Source: Metellina segmentata (lineage: Eukaryota; Arthropoda; Arachnida; Araneae; Tetragnathidae). Taken from it: DNA of 64,000 nucleotides. How positions within the stretch are numbered: position 1 is the stretch's first letter; every line of letters starts with the position of its first letter. The position numbers and the translations under genes are program-made. The stretch spans positions 1 through 64,000 of the forward strand of contig CANAIC010000125.1 in assembly GCA_947359465.1 (NCBI GenBank), read 5' to 3'. Below, one piece after another: positions 6,856 through 19,575 of the stretch. Below the pieces are notes generated by a model. The model searched no databases. It was given only the letters and a program-made list of their open reading frames with translations, and was not told where the DNA came from.

Positions 6856-9845
6856 TAAATTTTTGCTGACGCATGGCCAAATATGGCGCCATAAAATCCC
6901 GAATCCAACCCATCTTGTACCCAGTTTTGGACTAAAAATGTGTTGCCTAAAAATATGCTATAACACAAACAAAAAAAGTCTTAAAAAAGTAATTGCAACT
7001 TTTTTCGAATGTCTGCCAATGAAAGGCCTACGCAGCAAACAAAATAGACCCAAATTGGAAAATAAAATTATTTTTTAATAGAATTCGGAATTACATTTTA
7101 TCCAAAATTTAATTAAGGTGTCTAAATATGCAACATAATTTCTAAAAATAACAAACTAGCGTAAAATGATAGAAATTCTGAAAAATTCCCCATAGTTTAA
7201 AAGTTATGTAAAATCCTCAACTTTGTACCAAAATTAACTTGTATTTTTTAAAGCGTTTGCTTTCACTTAAACAATGCTTATTCTTGCTAGAAATATGTTA
7301 AAGTCGTCAAAATACTATTCACTCTCATTTGAAAATTCTTCAGAATAAAAATATATTCAATCCTTGAAAAGATCAGCATAACATATTCAGGCCTAAGTTG
7401 TACTATTCTTCAAATGGAGTTTTTATTTGTATATACCTATACTAATTTATTTATTCAGTAAAGTTAACATTTTAAATATATATTTTTCAGAAAATTTGAT
7501 TTCCATCTTACAGTGGCTACCACTCTTCATTCAACAGCCTTGCGTTCGAATCCCGATCTCTATGAATGTTCAAAGTGGTTTGGAATCCACTTTGAAGTCG
7601 TAAGTTGTGGTCTAATCGGGCGCATCCATTATTTTTATCTCGAGAGGCTGAATTTGTTTCATAAGATCTCTATTTTTAGGTGGTAATTTGAAATGTTGAG
7701 CAACCCATAAATGCAATGAGTTGTAATTTTTAAAGTATAAATTATTCCGAGAGTATTTGAAGAGCGCGTTCTCCTCGAAACATGTTAGAGATGAACAGAT
7801 CAAAGTTAGACCAAAAGACATTCTTATGAATTACGAATACAAATATTTCCTCTTAATATTATTTTATTCTTGTATTTCATATTTTTGAAAAGATACTAGA
7901 ACGAATGTTACGCATTTTAACCTATATTTTCAATTGAACGAGATTCTCTTAAAATACCAATTTTGTTTTTCAGTTTTTGTTGTAAATGGAAATATTAGAT
8001 ATCATAAAAGAATTGAATTGATCTGATTGAAATTAAAATAGATTTCGAGCTTTTGATAGCCTTACTAATACTTTGATAGCCTTTAATACTATCAATTAGA
8101 ATTGAAATTTTGATTACAAAATGCTCATAAGAAAGAATTTAAAACTCAGTTTTCCAAATGAAAAGCAAATAGAAGGAATTTAATATCACTTGGTTTCACA
8201 CTTAATTTATCAATTGATGCAGGAAAGAATTCGTATCATTAATTCGTCGGTTAATATCACCGAAGTCGGTGTGTTCATGTGAAACACTGCTTGTGCTTCA
8301 TTTTAACATATGCTCGTGAAATTCCATTATTCATATTTTTTTTAGCGTATGTGCTTGGTTTTTAAAATATTTATTTAAATTTCCAAATTTATTTACAAGA
8401 ACATTGATCTGATTTTTTAATACTATCAACTCATTAAACGTCATAAATGTTGGATTCATAAATTAAAAAAAAAGCTGTGCTCAATTGGCTGTTTATTGTT
8501 AGTATCATTTCAAGCTCTCAACTTAAGAAAATTAGTATTTGTTAGTAATTTCAATAATTTTCATGCAATTTTTCAGAGTTTTATTGTATGATAATTTTAA
8601 AAAATCGCAGTGGTACTTCCATAACTTTTATGGTATTTTAGTGAACGTTACACTGAAGCAACACAACGGGCTATTGATGACGGTCGAAGATCAACACCCG
8701 AAGGGAACGATAAGAGGATCAACACCCGAAGAGAAAGATAAGAGAACAACACCACGTAAGTTTGAACTATGGTTAGATGACGAGGTCACACCTGAGCTGG
8801 AATTTTATCCTCTGCGAATGAAAAATAAATTATAAGTGTCCGAAGATGTATACTGAGAGAGTTGGAATTTTAAAATGTGTTTATCTAACTATTGAAAATA
8901 ACGCATTAGAAATTTCAACATTTGATCTCATTTTATCATCACAAAAATTTATTCCAGTTGTCAATATAAGGGTGAACTGAAGTTCCATTAAACAGTTTTT
9001 CATTTGTTCCAAAAACAATTCATGAATATGTAATGGTCTTCTGATGTAAACTTTTAAAAACTAAATTAGCTTCATATTTTTTTCATCTCGATTTTTCTGG
9101 GTTGATTCTTGACCAGCTCCCCGGGGGAGACCCCTTGACAGTATTCTAAGAGATGCTAAAGTTGTTCAACTAACAAATAGATTTAATTGAGACACGTTTT
9201 TACAAAAGGGAACAAATGCTAAAATTGAAAAATATATTTTTTGATTGATTCTTATATAATATTTCAAGCGGAATCGAATGGCGACATTGAATTTGTTAAA
9301 ACACGACCCTAGTCACAAAGTATATAAAGGAAAATAGAAATTTTTATTAGATGAGTGACAGAACCTAAACGTGTTCATTGATCTCTATTCTTTTTTATTT
9401 TAAAGGTGTCAGCTAAAACTGTTTGTTAATAGTCTTTAATTTTATTTTGTAAGAAATCGTTATGCTTCCTTCACTTTACCACCGCTTAACGAAGGAAAAA
9501 AAGAAGAGAAAGGAAGTTTCTATGTACGTTTTACTAGAGCTACAAAATGGCTATTGACGAAGGTCCAGAATCAATGCCATAGGAGAGATCCGAGGACACT
9601 ACCTCATAATTTTGGAAACCCAGTCTTCAAACTTCCACACCACACCAACGTGAGGACATTTGGTCCACGACGGATTTAACTTGCACGAGTCCCCTCTACA
9701 CTTCGAATCTTTAGCTGAGCAGCACACGAGTGCGTGGAGAGGTGATCAATAGTACATCCGGTCGATGCTGCTGAATGGTAATGAAAAGGCAAGGCATACT
9801 CTAAATCAATCTTGGAGGGGGAAAATGATGAAAAATTCTATTTAT

Positions 9846-10872
9846 TTAGAGTAGATCCAGGTCGTTTTTTTTTTTTATATCGGTCTAGGGTAGTCGTATC
9901 TGGGGATTTGGAGTATAGAATAGTTATTATGACAGGAGAGTTTTGTGTAGAAATTTGTACTGAGTTTATAAAAAAACTCTTTGTCTCGTACATCTTAACT
10001 TCTTCCCTAATTTTTATGTTGCGGTTGAACCACGGGCTGTCTATAGCTATTCGAAGGGTAATGTTTTGGAAAGATTCTTTTTATGTGAGTTTCAGGAGCA
10101 AATCTAGTGTAGGTGACCATTGTTCGTAACATTGGTTTGTACAGGATCACTTTGTTTTGGAGCGTTGTTTTCGATTTTCTATTTATTAAGGGTTAAATTA
10201 AATTATACACACGCGCAAATAGGAACGTTTTCGTAATAGAAGACATATGTCTATACCAGACTAGTTTGGAGTCATAAGATGACTCCAAGGTATTTTCAGT
10301 CTGGTACATTTCGGAGCCAAAGAGCTTGAGTGGAGGAAGAGGGTTGATTTTCTTTCGAGTGAACATTATAGCTTGGCATTTGTATGCGTTCAATTGGATT
10401 TTCCAGTTTATGAGCAAGGACTCGAGTTTATGGAGATATTGTTTGAGTGTGAGCCACAATGGATTGAAAGTCTTGGTTCTAGTCAGTACCGCTGTATCGT
10501 CGGCGAACATGCATAGGAGGGTATTGTTTCTTGTGATGTCATTTACGTAAATGTTGATAATTTGGACCCGAGTATGTAACCCTATGGGGTGCCAGCTTGA
10601 ATTGAACGAAGGATGGAATAATCTTGGTTGACCCGAACAATAAAATGCCTACGTGAAAGGTAGGAATGAATGATGAGGAAAAGAGTGAGGGTGAAAAAGT
10701 AATGAATGAGTTTGTAAATTAGACCATAAACCCAAACTCGATGTAAGCCTTGCTCCAGCGGTGCCAACGGTATTATTACAATGGTAAGTAAGCGTTCGTA
10801 TTCTCTCGACCACCAGCTTGAGCACCTGTTTCTATGCGATATTTTAGCATGATTCATTATTTCTATACACAT
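9846..10872 (-). pseudogene. Jockey ORF2 remnant, unit 2
   Basis: Same motifs and lesions as in unit 1: FADD box just below 10510, stop after AGTP at 10582-10584. The base restoring the C-terminal frame (GATCTCG) is missing near 9983. The T-run is 12 long. Confidence 0.85.
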
Positions 10873-11406
10873 TTCAATAAAGCATGTCTAAGATTTTTTT
10901 TATGGTCTTATAGGTGTACTGTTCTATATATGAGTGTGTTGATTACTTTTGATAGGTTTTTTTTCAGTAATCAGGGTCATTACACAAAATAATTAATTTA
11001 AACTTAACTATTCAAAAAATGCTCACATATTCTCATAGATTATTGGTATGGATTATTGATAGTTAAAAGATTAACACTATTTACGTACTACCAATGAAAT
11101 TAGCATCCATAGTTGCTAAGTACAAATAATTTCTTTTACAGTATTTTATTATGTAATGTGAATGAAACATAAAATAAGCAAAATGAAATGGAAAGATCTT
11201 TAAATAATTATCTAGTTTATTAACTATTTCAGTGTCAACAAAATTCTTTAATTCGCTGACCAGCACATGACCTATGAAGCAAAAAAAAAAAAATAGAATG
11301 AATCAGAAATACAACTTAATTTTTTTAACTTTTTTATACCCTGTGAGGCCAAGTGCTATAGAACCTCTCTATAACCAAGTGCTATCGAACAGTAGCTACC
11401 GATACT

Positions 11407-12899
11407 CAGTGGCGGATCAAGTCAAGTGTTGCCCCAAGCGGTAAAAATTTCGGGGCCCTCAAACTCAAGTTGGAAAAAAAAGTTTCAAGAAAACTCTCAA
11501 TAAGTTATTAACAAAAAAGAAAAGTAATAAAAAATGTCATGCCATAACACATTAAATAAATTCATTAAAAAAAAAAACATTTTTACATGAATTTCCGTTT
11601 TGCAAATTCGTCAATTATTTTGGCAGTGTCATTTCGGTTTAAAATTTATTACTCTATATACAGAATGACCATATTATTAAATCTTTTCTCGTAGTACTGA
11701 AATAATTATAACGATGTTTTCCTGACGCATTATGTAAAGTTTAAAAAAATTTCAATAATATTTCAACATTTGGAAATGTACAAGACATTTTTTTGGCGGC
11801 TCGATAGATGTCTAGTGTAGTTTTTATGGTGTCCTCGTTTTCTTATAGAAAGATTAAACAATCGTCAAATTAATCTTCAAAAGAACAAACATCAATGTCC
11901 TTTTTGAAAATATCCTTCAACTTTTGTATCGTGTTCTTTTTTCAATTGATAAATCCCAATAAAAAGATATTCGAAAAGGCTCCCCAACAACTTCATACGT
12001 CTGAGTTCTTTTCGATAATCTGCCTTGGTGTTATCATATATGACATAAACTGAATTGACAATGAAATTTTCTCATGTAAATTCATGTTCAACTTCTCTGT
12101 TTTCATCAAAAACATTTTTTTCCCCTTTGTTGTCTGCGAGTTTGTCCATCTTCAACATTAAATGTTAGCCCTGATGAATCAGTCGCATCTTTTTCAAATT
12201 CTTCTATGAAATAATTAATAAAATTTTTAATGACTTCAATAGAATAGATCCTTTTAATAGTTCGCATTCCACTGATTGCATTGATTTACTAGTAACATTT
12301 ATTTTTTGTAAAATAGTATTCCAAAATAACTGTTTCATTTTTGTCCATTTTCTTCAAATGTGAAATTGCCTTTGCTATGGTAATTTTTTTCTTCTTCTGA
12401 ATTATAAATTTCACTTAAAGCCTCTTTTATATGGGTGAAACCAAGTTTTACAGCTAATACAGCATCTACTTTTTTGTGCTGACCATCTTGCATCAGAAAT
12501 CTTCCACTGAGGAGGAATGTTTGTACATTTCTAGATTTCTGGTTAAAATTTTCCAGCGATGGGTTGACGGAAAAAAAAATGTGAATATGTTCTGCACAAA
12601 CATAGAATACTGAATAGAAGCGCTACACGTTTATGCATTGAAATTTCCAATTAAATTTAAGAAATGATTAGTACACGGAATTCAAACCGCCCTTGGGCTA
12701 TGTTCTTTTAAACATTCTTGCAAACCTGAGTACTTCTCTGACATATTGGGAGCATTATTAAATGATTGTCCTCAACAGTTTTCAATATCCACTCCTATTT
12801 TAATTAAAATTTGCAAAACTTCTTGTTCCAAATATGTTTATCGATGGGAATAAATTCCACAACTGGCAAGATAATAAAAAGTTTTATTTTCCAGTAAAT
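11407..12899 (-). pseudogene. hAT remnant, unit 2
   Basis: Same motifs, terminus (CAGTGGCGGATC at 11407) and lesions as in unit 1. It has a private GTAATAATAAGC just beyond the remnant, near 12909. Confidence 0.82.
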
Positions 12900-15800
12900 T
12901 TAAAAAATGTAATAATAAGCTATCTATGGAATTCAACGAAGTCAAGAGAGGGTCTAAAAATAATCCCAAATAAAATCGTGGAGAAAAGACTTGATGAAAT
13001 TGAAGACATTTAGGCTATAACGACATTAGTTAAAGAACTGGTTTGTCTGTTGGAGGGGCCTGCACTAAAGTATTGTAAATATTGAGTATGAGTGCTATAC
13101 TGGTGTTCAAAAAGTTATTTTTTTTTAATAAAAAAGAGAAAAAAAAGCCATAATTAAGTATTATTTTTTATACAGAAAGTCTCTGTAAAGATTATAATTT
13201 AGAAGGTTCAAAAGACCCATTCAAGATGTATATTTACGGTTGTATATTCTATTAAGTAAATATTGAGAAAAAAGTTAGACGCACTGTTAGCGTAACTACT
13301 AAAAATTGTCAAGACCTGTATAAATTTTTTCTCAATAAATGAGGAACCGCTTGTTCTGGTCCCAAATCGTCGCCGCTTGGCTTCGGCCGGGTCGGTGTAA
13401 TAAGCATACCCTGTGAGGCCATTCTTGGCGCCATACCCACTTGCTTGTAGTAACTTGCGAGTCGTTGGCGGCCTTTCCTGTGAGGTTCGATTCCGCTTGG
13501 AGTGCATTTCTCTTTTCTGTGTCAATAAATTTTTGCTGACGCATGGCCAAATATGGCGCCATAAAATCCCGAATCCAACCCATCTTGTACCCAGTTTTGG
13601 ACTAAAAATGTGTTGCCTAAAAATATGCTATAACACAAACAAAAAAAGTCTTAAAAAAGTAATTGCAACTTTTTTCGAATGTCTGCCAATGAAAGGCCTA
13701 CGCAGTAAACAAAATAGACCCAAATTGGAAAATAAAATTATTTTTTAATAGAATTCGGAATTACATTTTATCCAAAATTTAATTAAGGTGTCTAAATATG
13801 CAACATAATTTCTAAAAATAACAAACTAGCGTAAAATGATAGAAATTCTGAAAAATTCCCCATAGTTTAAAAGTTATGTAAAATCCTCAACTTTGTACCA
13901 AAATTAACTTGTATTTTTTAAAGCGTTTGCTTTCACTTAAACAATGCTTATTCTTGCTAGAAATATGTTAAAGTCGTCAAAATACTATTCACTCTCATTT
14001 GAAAATTCTTCAGAATAAAAATATATTCAATCCTTGAAAAGATCAGCATAACATATTCAGGCCTAAGTTGTACTATTCTTCAAATGGAGTTTTTATTTGT
14101 ATATACCTATACTAATTTATTTATTCAGTAAAGTTAACATTTTAAATATATATTTTTCAGAAAATTTGATTTCCATCTTACAGTGGCTACCACTCTTCAT
14201 TCAACAGCCTTGCGTTCGAATCCCGATCTCTATGAATGTTCAAAGTGGTTTGGAATCCACTTTGAAGTCGTAAGTTGTGGTCTAATCGGGCGCATCCATT
14301 ATTTTTATCTCGAGAGGCTGAATTTGTTTCATAAGATCTCTATTTTTAGGTGGTAATTTGAAATGTTGAGCAACCCATAAATGCAATGAGTTGTAATTTT
14401 TAAAGTATAAATTATTCCGAGAGTATTTGAAGAGCGCGTTCTCCTCGAAACATGTTAGAGATGAACAGATCAAAGTTAGACCAAAAGACATTCTTATGAA
14501 TTACGAATACAAATATTTCCTCTTAATATTATTTTATTCTTGTATTTCATATTTTTGAAAAGATACTAGAACGAATGTTACGCATTTTAACCTATATTTT
14601 CAATTGAACGAGATTCTCTTAAAATACCAATTTTGTTTTTCAGTTTTTGTTGTAAATGGAAATATTAGATATCATAAAAGAATTGAATTGATCTGATTGA
14701 AATTAAAATAGATTTCGAGCTTTTGATAGCCTTACTAATACTTTGATAGCCTTTAATACTATCAATTAGAATTGAAATTTTGATTACAAAATGCTCATAA
14801 GAAAGAATTTAAAACTCAGTTTTCCAAATGAAAAGCAAATAGAAGGAATTTAATATCACTTGGTTTCACACTTAATTTATCAATTGATGCAGGAAAGAAT
14901 TCGTATCATTAATTCGTCGGTTAATATCACCGAAGTCGGTGTGTTCATGTGAAACACTGCTTGTGCTTCATTTTAACATATGCTCGTGAAATTCCATTAT
15001 TCATATTTTTTTTAGCGTATGTGCTTGGTTTTTAAAATATTTATTTAAATTTCCAAATTTATTTACAAGAACATTGATCTGATTTTTTAATACTATCAAC
15101 TCATTAAACGTCATAAATGTTGGATTCATAAATTAAAAAAAAAGCTGTGCTCAATTGGCTGTTTATTGTTAGTATCATTTCAAGCTCTCAACTTAAGAAA
15201 ATTAGTATTTGTTAGTAATTTCAATAATTTTCATGCAATTTTTCAGAGTTTTATTGTATGATAATTTTAAAAAATCGCAGTGGTACTTCCATAACTTTTA
15301 TGGTATTTTAGTGAACGTTACACTGAAGCAACACAACGGGCTATTGATGACGGTCGAAGATCAACACCCGAAGGGAACGATAAGAGGATCAACACCCGAA
15401 GAGAAAGATAAGAGAACAACACCACGTAAGTTTGAACTATGGTTAGATGACGAGGTCACACCTGAGCTGGAATTTTATCCTCTGCGAATGAAAAATAAAT
15501 TATAAGTGTCCGAAGATGTATACTGAGAGAGTTGGAATTTTAAAATGTGTTTATCTAACTATTGAAAATCACGCATTAGAAATTTCAACATTTGATCTCA
15601 TTTTATCATCACAAAAATTTATTCCAGTTGTCAATATAAGGGTGAACTGAAGTTCCATTAAACAGTTTTTCATTTGTTCCAAAAACAATTCATGAATATG
15701 TAATGGTCTTCTGATGTAAACTTTTAAAAACTAAATTAGCTTCATATTTTTTTCATCTCGATTTTTCTGGGTTGATTCTTGACCAGCTCCCCGGGGGAGA

Positions 15801-16515
15801 CCCCTTGACAGTATTCTAAGAGATGCTAAAGTTGTTCAACTAACAAATAGATTTAATTGAGACACGTTTTTACAAAAGGGAACAAATGCTAAAATTGAAA
15901 AATATATTTTTTGATTGATTCTTATATAATATTTCAAGCGGAATCGAATGGCGACATTAAATTTGTTAAAACACGACCCTAGTCACAAAGTATATAAAGG
16001 AAAATAGAAATTTTTATTAGATGAGTGACAGAACCTAAACGTGTTCATTGATCTCTATTCTTTTTTATTTTAAAGGTGTCAGCTAAAACTGTTTGTTAAT
16101 AGTCTTTAATTTTATTTTGTAAGAAATCGTTATGCTTCCTTCACTTTACCACCGCTTAACGAAGGAAAAAAAGAAGAGAAAGGAAGTTTCTATGTACGTT
16201 TTACTAGAGCTACAAAATGGCTATTGACGAAGGTCCAGAATCAATGCCATAGGAGAGATCCGAGGACACTACCTCATAATTTTGGAAACCCAGTCTTCAA
16301 ACTTCCACACCACACCAACGTGAGGACATTTGGTCCACGACGGATTTAACTTGCACGAGTCCCCTCTACACTTCGAATCTTTAGCTGAGCAGCACACGAG
16401 TGCGTGGAGAGGTGATCAATAGTACATCCGGTCGATGCTGCTGAATGGTAATGAAAAGGCAAGGCATACTCTAAATCAATCTTGGAGGGGGAAAATGATG
16501 AAAAATTCTATTTAT

Positions 16516-17542
16516 TTAGAGTAGATCCAGGTCGTTTTTTTTTTTATCTCGGTCTAGGGTAGTCGTATCTGGGGATTTGGAGTATAGAATAGTTATTATG
16601 ACAGGAGAGTTTTGTGTAGAAATTTGTACTGAGTTTATAAAAAAACTCTTTGATCTCGTACATCTTAACTTCTTCCCTAATTTTTATGTTGCGGTTGAAC
16701 CACGGGCTGTCTATAGCTATTCGAAGGGTAATGTTTTGGAAAGATTCTTTTTATGTGAGTTTCAGGAGCAAATCTAGTGTAGGTGACCATTGTTCGTAAC
16801 ATTGGTTTGTACAGGATCACTTTGTTTTGGAGCGTTGTTTTCGATTTTCTATTTATTAAGGGTTAAATTAAATTATACACACGCGCAAATAGGAACGTTT
16901 TCGTAATAGAAGACATATGTCTATACCAGACTAGTTTGGAGTCATAAGATGACTCCAAGGTATTTTCAGTCTGGTACATTTCGGAGCCAAAGAGCTTGAG
17001 TGGAGGAAGAGGGTTGATTTTCTTTCGAGTGAACATTATAGCTTGGCATTTGTATGCGTTCAATTGGATTTTCCAGTTTATGAGCAAGGACTCGAGTTTA
17101 TGGAGATATTGTTTGAGTGTGAGCCACAATGGATTGAAAGTCTTGGTTCTAGTCAGTACCGCTGTATCGTCGGCGAACATGCATAGGAGGGTATTGTTTC
17201 TTGTGATGTCATTTACGTAAATGTTGATAATTTGGACCCGAGTATGTAACCCTATGGGGTGCCAGCTTGAATTGAACGAAGGATGGAATAATCTTGGTTG
17301 ACCCGAACAATAAAATGCCTACGTGAAAGGTAGGAATGAATGATGAGGAAAAGAGTGAGGGTGAAAAAGTAATGAATGAGTTTGTAAATTAGACCATAAA
17401 CCCAAACTCGATGTAAGCCTTGCTCCAGCGGTGCCAACGGTATTATTACAATGGTAAGTAAGCGTTCGTATTCTCTCGACCACCAGCTTGAGCACCTGTT
17501 TCTATGCGATATTTTAGCATGATTCATTATTTCTATACACAT
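16516..17542 (-). pseudogene. Jockey ORF2 remnant, unit 3
   Basis: FADD box just below 17180 and stop after AGTP at 17252-17254. This copy reads CTTTGATCTCG near 16649, which keeps the C-terminal frame open through a segment ending in RYDYPRPR, unlike units 1, 2, 6 and 7. The T-run is 11 long. Confidence 0.85.
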
Positions 17543-18083
17543 TTCAATAAAGCATGTCTAAGATTTTTTTTATGGTCTTATAGGTGTACTGTTCTATATA
17601 TGAGTGTGTTGATTACTTTTGATAGGTTTTTTTTCAGTAATCAGGGTCACACACACATTACACAAAATAATTAATTTAAACTTAACTATTCAAAAAATGC
17701 TCACATATTCTCATAGATTATTGGTATGGATTATTGATAGTTAAAAGATTAACACTATTTACGTACTACCAATGAAATTAGCATCCATAGTTGCTAAGTA
17801 CAAATAATTTCTTTTACAGTATTTTATTATGTAATGTGAATGAAACATAAAATAAGCAAAATGAAATGGAAAGATCTTTAAATAATTATCTAGTTTATTA
17901 ACTATTTCAGTGTCAACAAAATTCTTTAATTCGCTGACCAGCACATGACCTATGAAGCAAAAAAAAAAAATAGAATGAATCAGAAATACAACTTAATTTT
18001 TTTAACTTTTTTATACCCTGTGAGGCCAAGTGCTATAGAACCTCTCTATAACCAAGTGCTATCGAACAGTAGCTACCGATACT

Positions 18084-19575
18084 CAGTGGCGGATCAAGTC
18101 AAGTGTTGCCCCAAGCGGTAAAAATTTCGGGGCCCTCAAACTCAAGTTGGAAAAAAAAGTTTCAAGAAAACTCTCAATAAGTTATTAACAAAAAAGAAAA
18201 GTAATAAAAAATGTCATGCCATAACACATTAAATAAATTCATTAAAAAAAAAACATTTTTACATGAATTTCCGTTTTGCAAATTCGTCAATTATTTTGGC
18301 AGTGTCATTTCGGTTTAAAATTTATTACTCTATATACAGAATGACCATATTATTAAATCTTTTCTCGTAGTACTGAAATAATTATAACGATGTTTTCCTG
18401 ACGCATTATGTAAAGTTTAAAAAAATTTCAATAATATTTCAACATTTGGAAATGTACAAGACATTTTTTTGGCGGCTCGATAGATGTCTAGTGTAGTTTT
18501 TATGGTGTCCTCGTTTTCTTATAGAAAGATTAAACAATCGTCAAATTAATCTTCAAAAGAACAAACATCAATGTCCTTTTTGAAAATATCCTTCAACTTT
18601 TGTATCGTGTTCTTTTTTCAATTGATAAATCCCAATAAAAAGATATTCGAAAAGGCTCCCCAACAACTTCATACGTCTGAGTTCTTTTCGATAATCTGCC
18701 TTGGTGTTATCATATATGACATAAACTGAATTGACAATGAAATTTTCTCATGTAAATTCATGTTCAACTTCTCTGTTTTCATCAAAAACATTTTTTTCCC
18801 CTTTGTTGTCTGCGAGTTTGTCCATCTTCAACATTAAATGTTAGCCCTGATGAATCAGTCGCATCTTTTTCAAATTCTTCTATGAAATAATTAATAAAAT
18901 TTTTAATGACTTCAATAGAATAGATCCTTTTAATAGTTCGCATTCCACTGATTGCATTGATTTACTAGTAACATTTATTTTTTGTAAAATAGTATTCCAA
19001 AATAACTGTTTCATTTTTGTCCATTTTCTTCAAATGTGAAATTGCCTTTGCTATGGTAATTTTTTTCTTCTTCTGAATTATAAATTTCACTTAAAGCCTC
19101 TTTTATATGGGTGAAACCAAGTTTTACAGCTAATACAGCATCTACTTTTTTGTGCTGACCATCTTGCATCAGAAATCTTCCACTGAGGAGGAATGTTTGT
19201 ACATTTCTAGATTTCTGGTTAAAATTTTCCAGCGATGGGTTGACGGAAAAAAAAATGTGAATATGTTCTGCACAAACATAGAATACTGAATAGAAGCGCT
19301 ACACGTTTATGCATTGAAATTTCCAATTAAATTTAAGAAATGATTAGTACACGGAATTCAAACCGCCCTTGGGCTATGTTCTTTTAAACATTCTTGCAAA
19401 CCTGAGTACTTCTCTGACATATTGGGAGCATTATTAAATGATTGTCCTCAACAGTTTTCAATATCCACTCCTATTTTAATTAAAATTTGCAAAACTTCTT
19501 GTTCCAAATATGTTTATCGATGGGAATAAATTCCACAACTGGCAAGATAATAAAAAGTTTTATTTTCCAGTAAAT
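18084..19575 (-). pseudogene. hAT remnant, unit 3
   Basis: Same structure, with the terminus at 18084. No notable private change was seen in the transposase-derived part. Confidence 0.82.

Larger units (their letters stand above)
6661..13330. repeat. Repeat unit 2 (6670 bp)
   Basis: Full-length copy with the same layout as unit 1: minus-strand 69-codon frame at 7612-7821, plus-strand 98-codon frame at 8539-8835, jockey remnant at 9846-10872, hAT remnant at 11407-12899, and the junction-spanning minus-strand frame at 13208-13525. Private variants include GCTTATTCTGG near 6681 (the others have GCTTGTTCTGG), GCAGCAAAC near 7034, and ATATCGG after the T-run near 9877. It carries the ATATAT insertion near 10925 and the TTGGAGGGGCC variant shared with unit 1. 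Confidence 0.97.
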
